Source of the DNA: Oscillospiraceae bacterium
Lineage (GTDB): Bacteria; Bacillota; Clostridia; WRLR01
Assembly: GCA_009777515.1 (NCBI GenBank)
Contig: WRLR01000008.1
Location: 1 to 63,074, forward strand
DNA: 63,074 nucleotides
Direction of reading: 5' to 3'
Shown here piece by piece: positions 62,530-63,074 of this stretch. The notes beneath the pieces are model-generated. The model saw only the letters and a program-made list of their open reading frames with translations, had not been told where the DNA came from and did not search any database. The position numbers were made by a program, and so were the translations under genes. The number at the start of each line of letters is the position of its first letter. The first letter of the stretch is position 1.

Positions 62530-63074
62530 ATGCAAAATATGCAAAAAATGAAACTATCGATCCGGGACATTTGCCTCATAGGGGTATTCGCCGCAATCAT
62601 AGCAGTTATGTCGCAACTGCGCATACCCATGCCGTACGGCGTGCCCATGACCTTGCAAACGCTAGCCGTGCCGCTGGCCGGGATAGTGCTGGGTGCGAAA
62701 AAAGGCGCGCTAGCCACATTGGTATATATATTGCTCGGCGCAGTGGGCGCCCCTGTGTTTTCGGGGTTTACCGGGGGGATAGGCGTCGTTATCGGCATGA
62801 CCGGTGGCTTTATTCTGTCGTTCCCGCTGATGGCGCTAGTCGCCGGATTGGCCGAAAGCAAAAAAAGCATCGTGTGGCTGGCATCAGGGCTCGTCGCGGG
62901 CGCCGCAATAAATTATCTTTGCGGCGCGCTATGGTTCAGCCTCGTCATGTCCAGCAGCATCATTACAGCGTTCGCGGCCTGCGTGCAGCCTTTTATTTTG
63001 ACCGACGTGATAAAGATTACATTGTTGACTGCCTTTGCCAGCCATCTTAAAAACGCCCTGATAAAAGCGTCGCT
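62530..63074 (+). CDS. bioY: Biotin transporter BioY (runs off the right edge)
   Basis: Substrate-binding membrane component of an ECF-type biotin importer. 181 complete codons are visible, beginning MQNMQKMKLSIRDICLIGVF. The diagnostic parts are RIPMPYGVPMTLQTLAVPLA, YILLGAVGAPVFSGFTGGIG and the membrane helices that follow. It has no stop inside the window, so the protein is truncated by the edge, probably by only a few residues. No strong Shine-Dalgarno is visible before the ATG. It is divergent from birA, with the BirA operator between. Confidence 0.93.
   Translation, partial: MQNMQKMKLSIRDICLIGVFAAIIAVMSQLRIPMPYGVPMTLQTLAVPLAGIVLGAKKGALATLVYILLGAVGAPVFSGFTGGIGVVIGMTGGFILSFPLMALVAGLAESKKSIVWLASGLVAGAAINYLCGALWFSLVMSSSIITAFAACVQPFILTDVIKITLLTAFASHLKNALIKAS

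Overview
The window reads as one chromosome segment of a motile, flagellated, anaerobic Bacillota, most likely an uncultured member of the Clostridia. Coding regions are GC-rich. The evidence is the Firmicute gene order (greA-lysS; adk-map-KOW protein-infA-rpmJ; a complete S10-spc-alpha cluster), zinc-type S4, S14 and L36, a flaG-fliD-fliS block, a glycyl radical enzyme (oxygen-sensitive family) and Lpl-type sugar ABC permeases with lipoprotein binding proteins. No rRNA, tRNA or CRISPR array was seen, and the species cannot be named from the sequence alone.

Layout: 112-4075, lysS, greA and guaB with a clear guaB promoter. 4231-11369, a membrane-anchored alpha/beta hydrolase and the flagellar filament-cap block (fliS, an oversized fliD, flaG). 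12215-30464, on the minus strand, all ribosomal proteins from S10 to L17 with secY, adk, map, infA and rpoA, starting from a good promoter and a leader with an intrinsic-terminator hairpin. 30615-35552, an aldo/keto reductase, a zinc-sensing-type chemoreceptor, a Nif3-like protein and a TIM-barrel isomerase. 35709-37293, an AT-rich island with the broken remains of a phage MuF-type protein carrying a C-terminal HExxH toxin-like domain and a decayed downstream immunity-like gene. 37589-46062, an orphan glycyl radical enzyme, a DUF4143 ATPase, a two-subunit ABC exporter and a Uma2 nuclease. 46108-57945, a sugar-uptake locus: two GH4 glycosidases, two binding lipoproteins, LplB/LplC-like permeases and an isomerase-like protein, divergent from an FGGY kinase. 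57964-60797, a translationally coupled pair of MATE transporters. 61133-63074, birA and the start of bioY, with a near-ideal BirA operator between them.

Two themes run through the window. First, many intergenic spacers, even inside the ribosomal-protein operon, are filled with short imperfect tandem repeats, each spacer with its own unit (8, 9, 12, 15, 28 or about 45 bp). Similar in-frame repeats appear as low-complexity insertions or tails in conserved enzymes (Map, BirA, LysS, FliS, FGGY kinase, ABC exporter, glycyl radical enzyme, alpha/beta hydrolase). Second, small palindromic elements ending in CCCTAC, and others with ATTGCGGG/CCCGCAAT arms, are scattered between genes. The most unusual loci are the MuF-toxin/immunity remnant, an eight-fold EQxQ pentapeptide mini-ORF in front of lplB, the mirrored GH4-SBP-SBP-GH4 duplication, the 1208-residue FliD, and the repeat-filled 403-bp gap between rplF and rplR.
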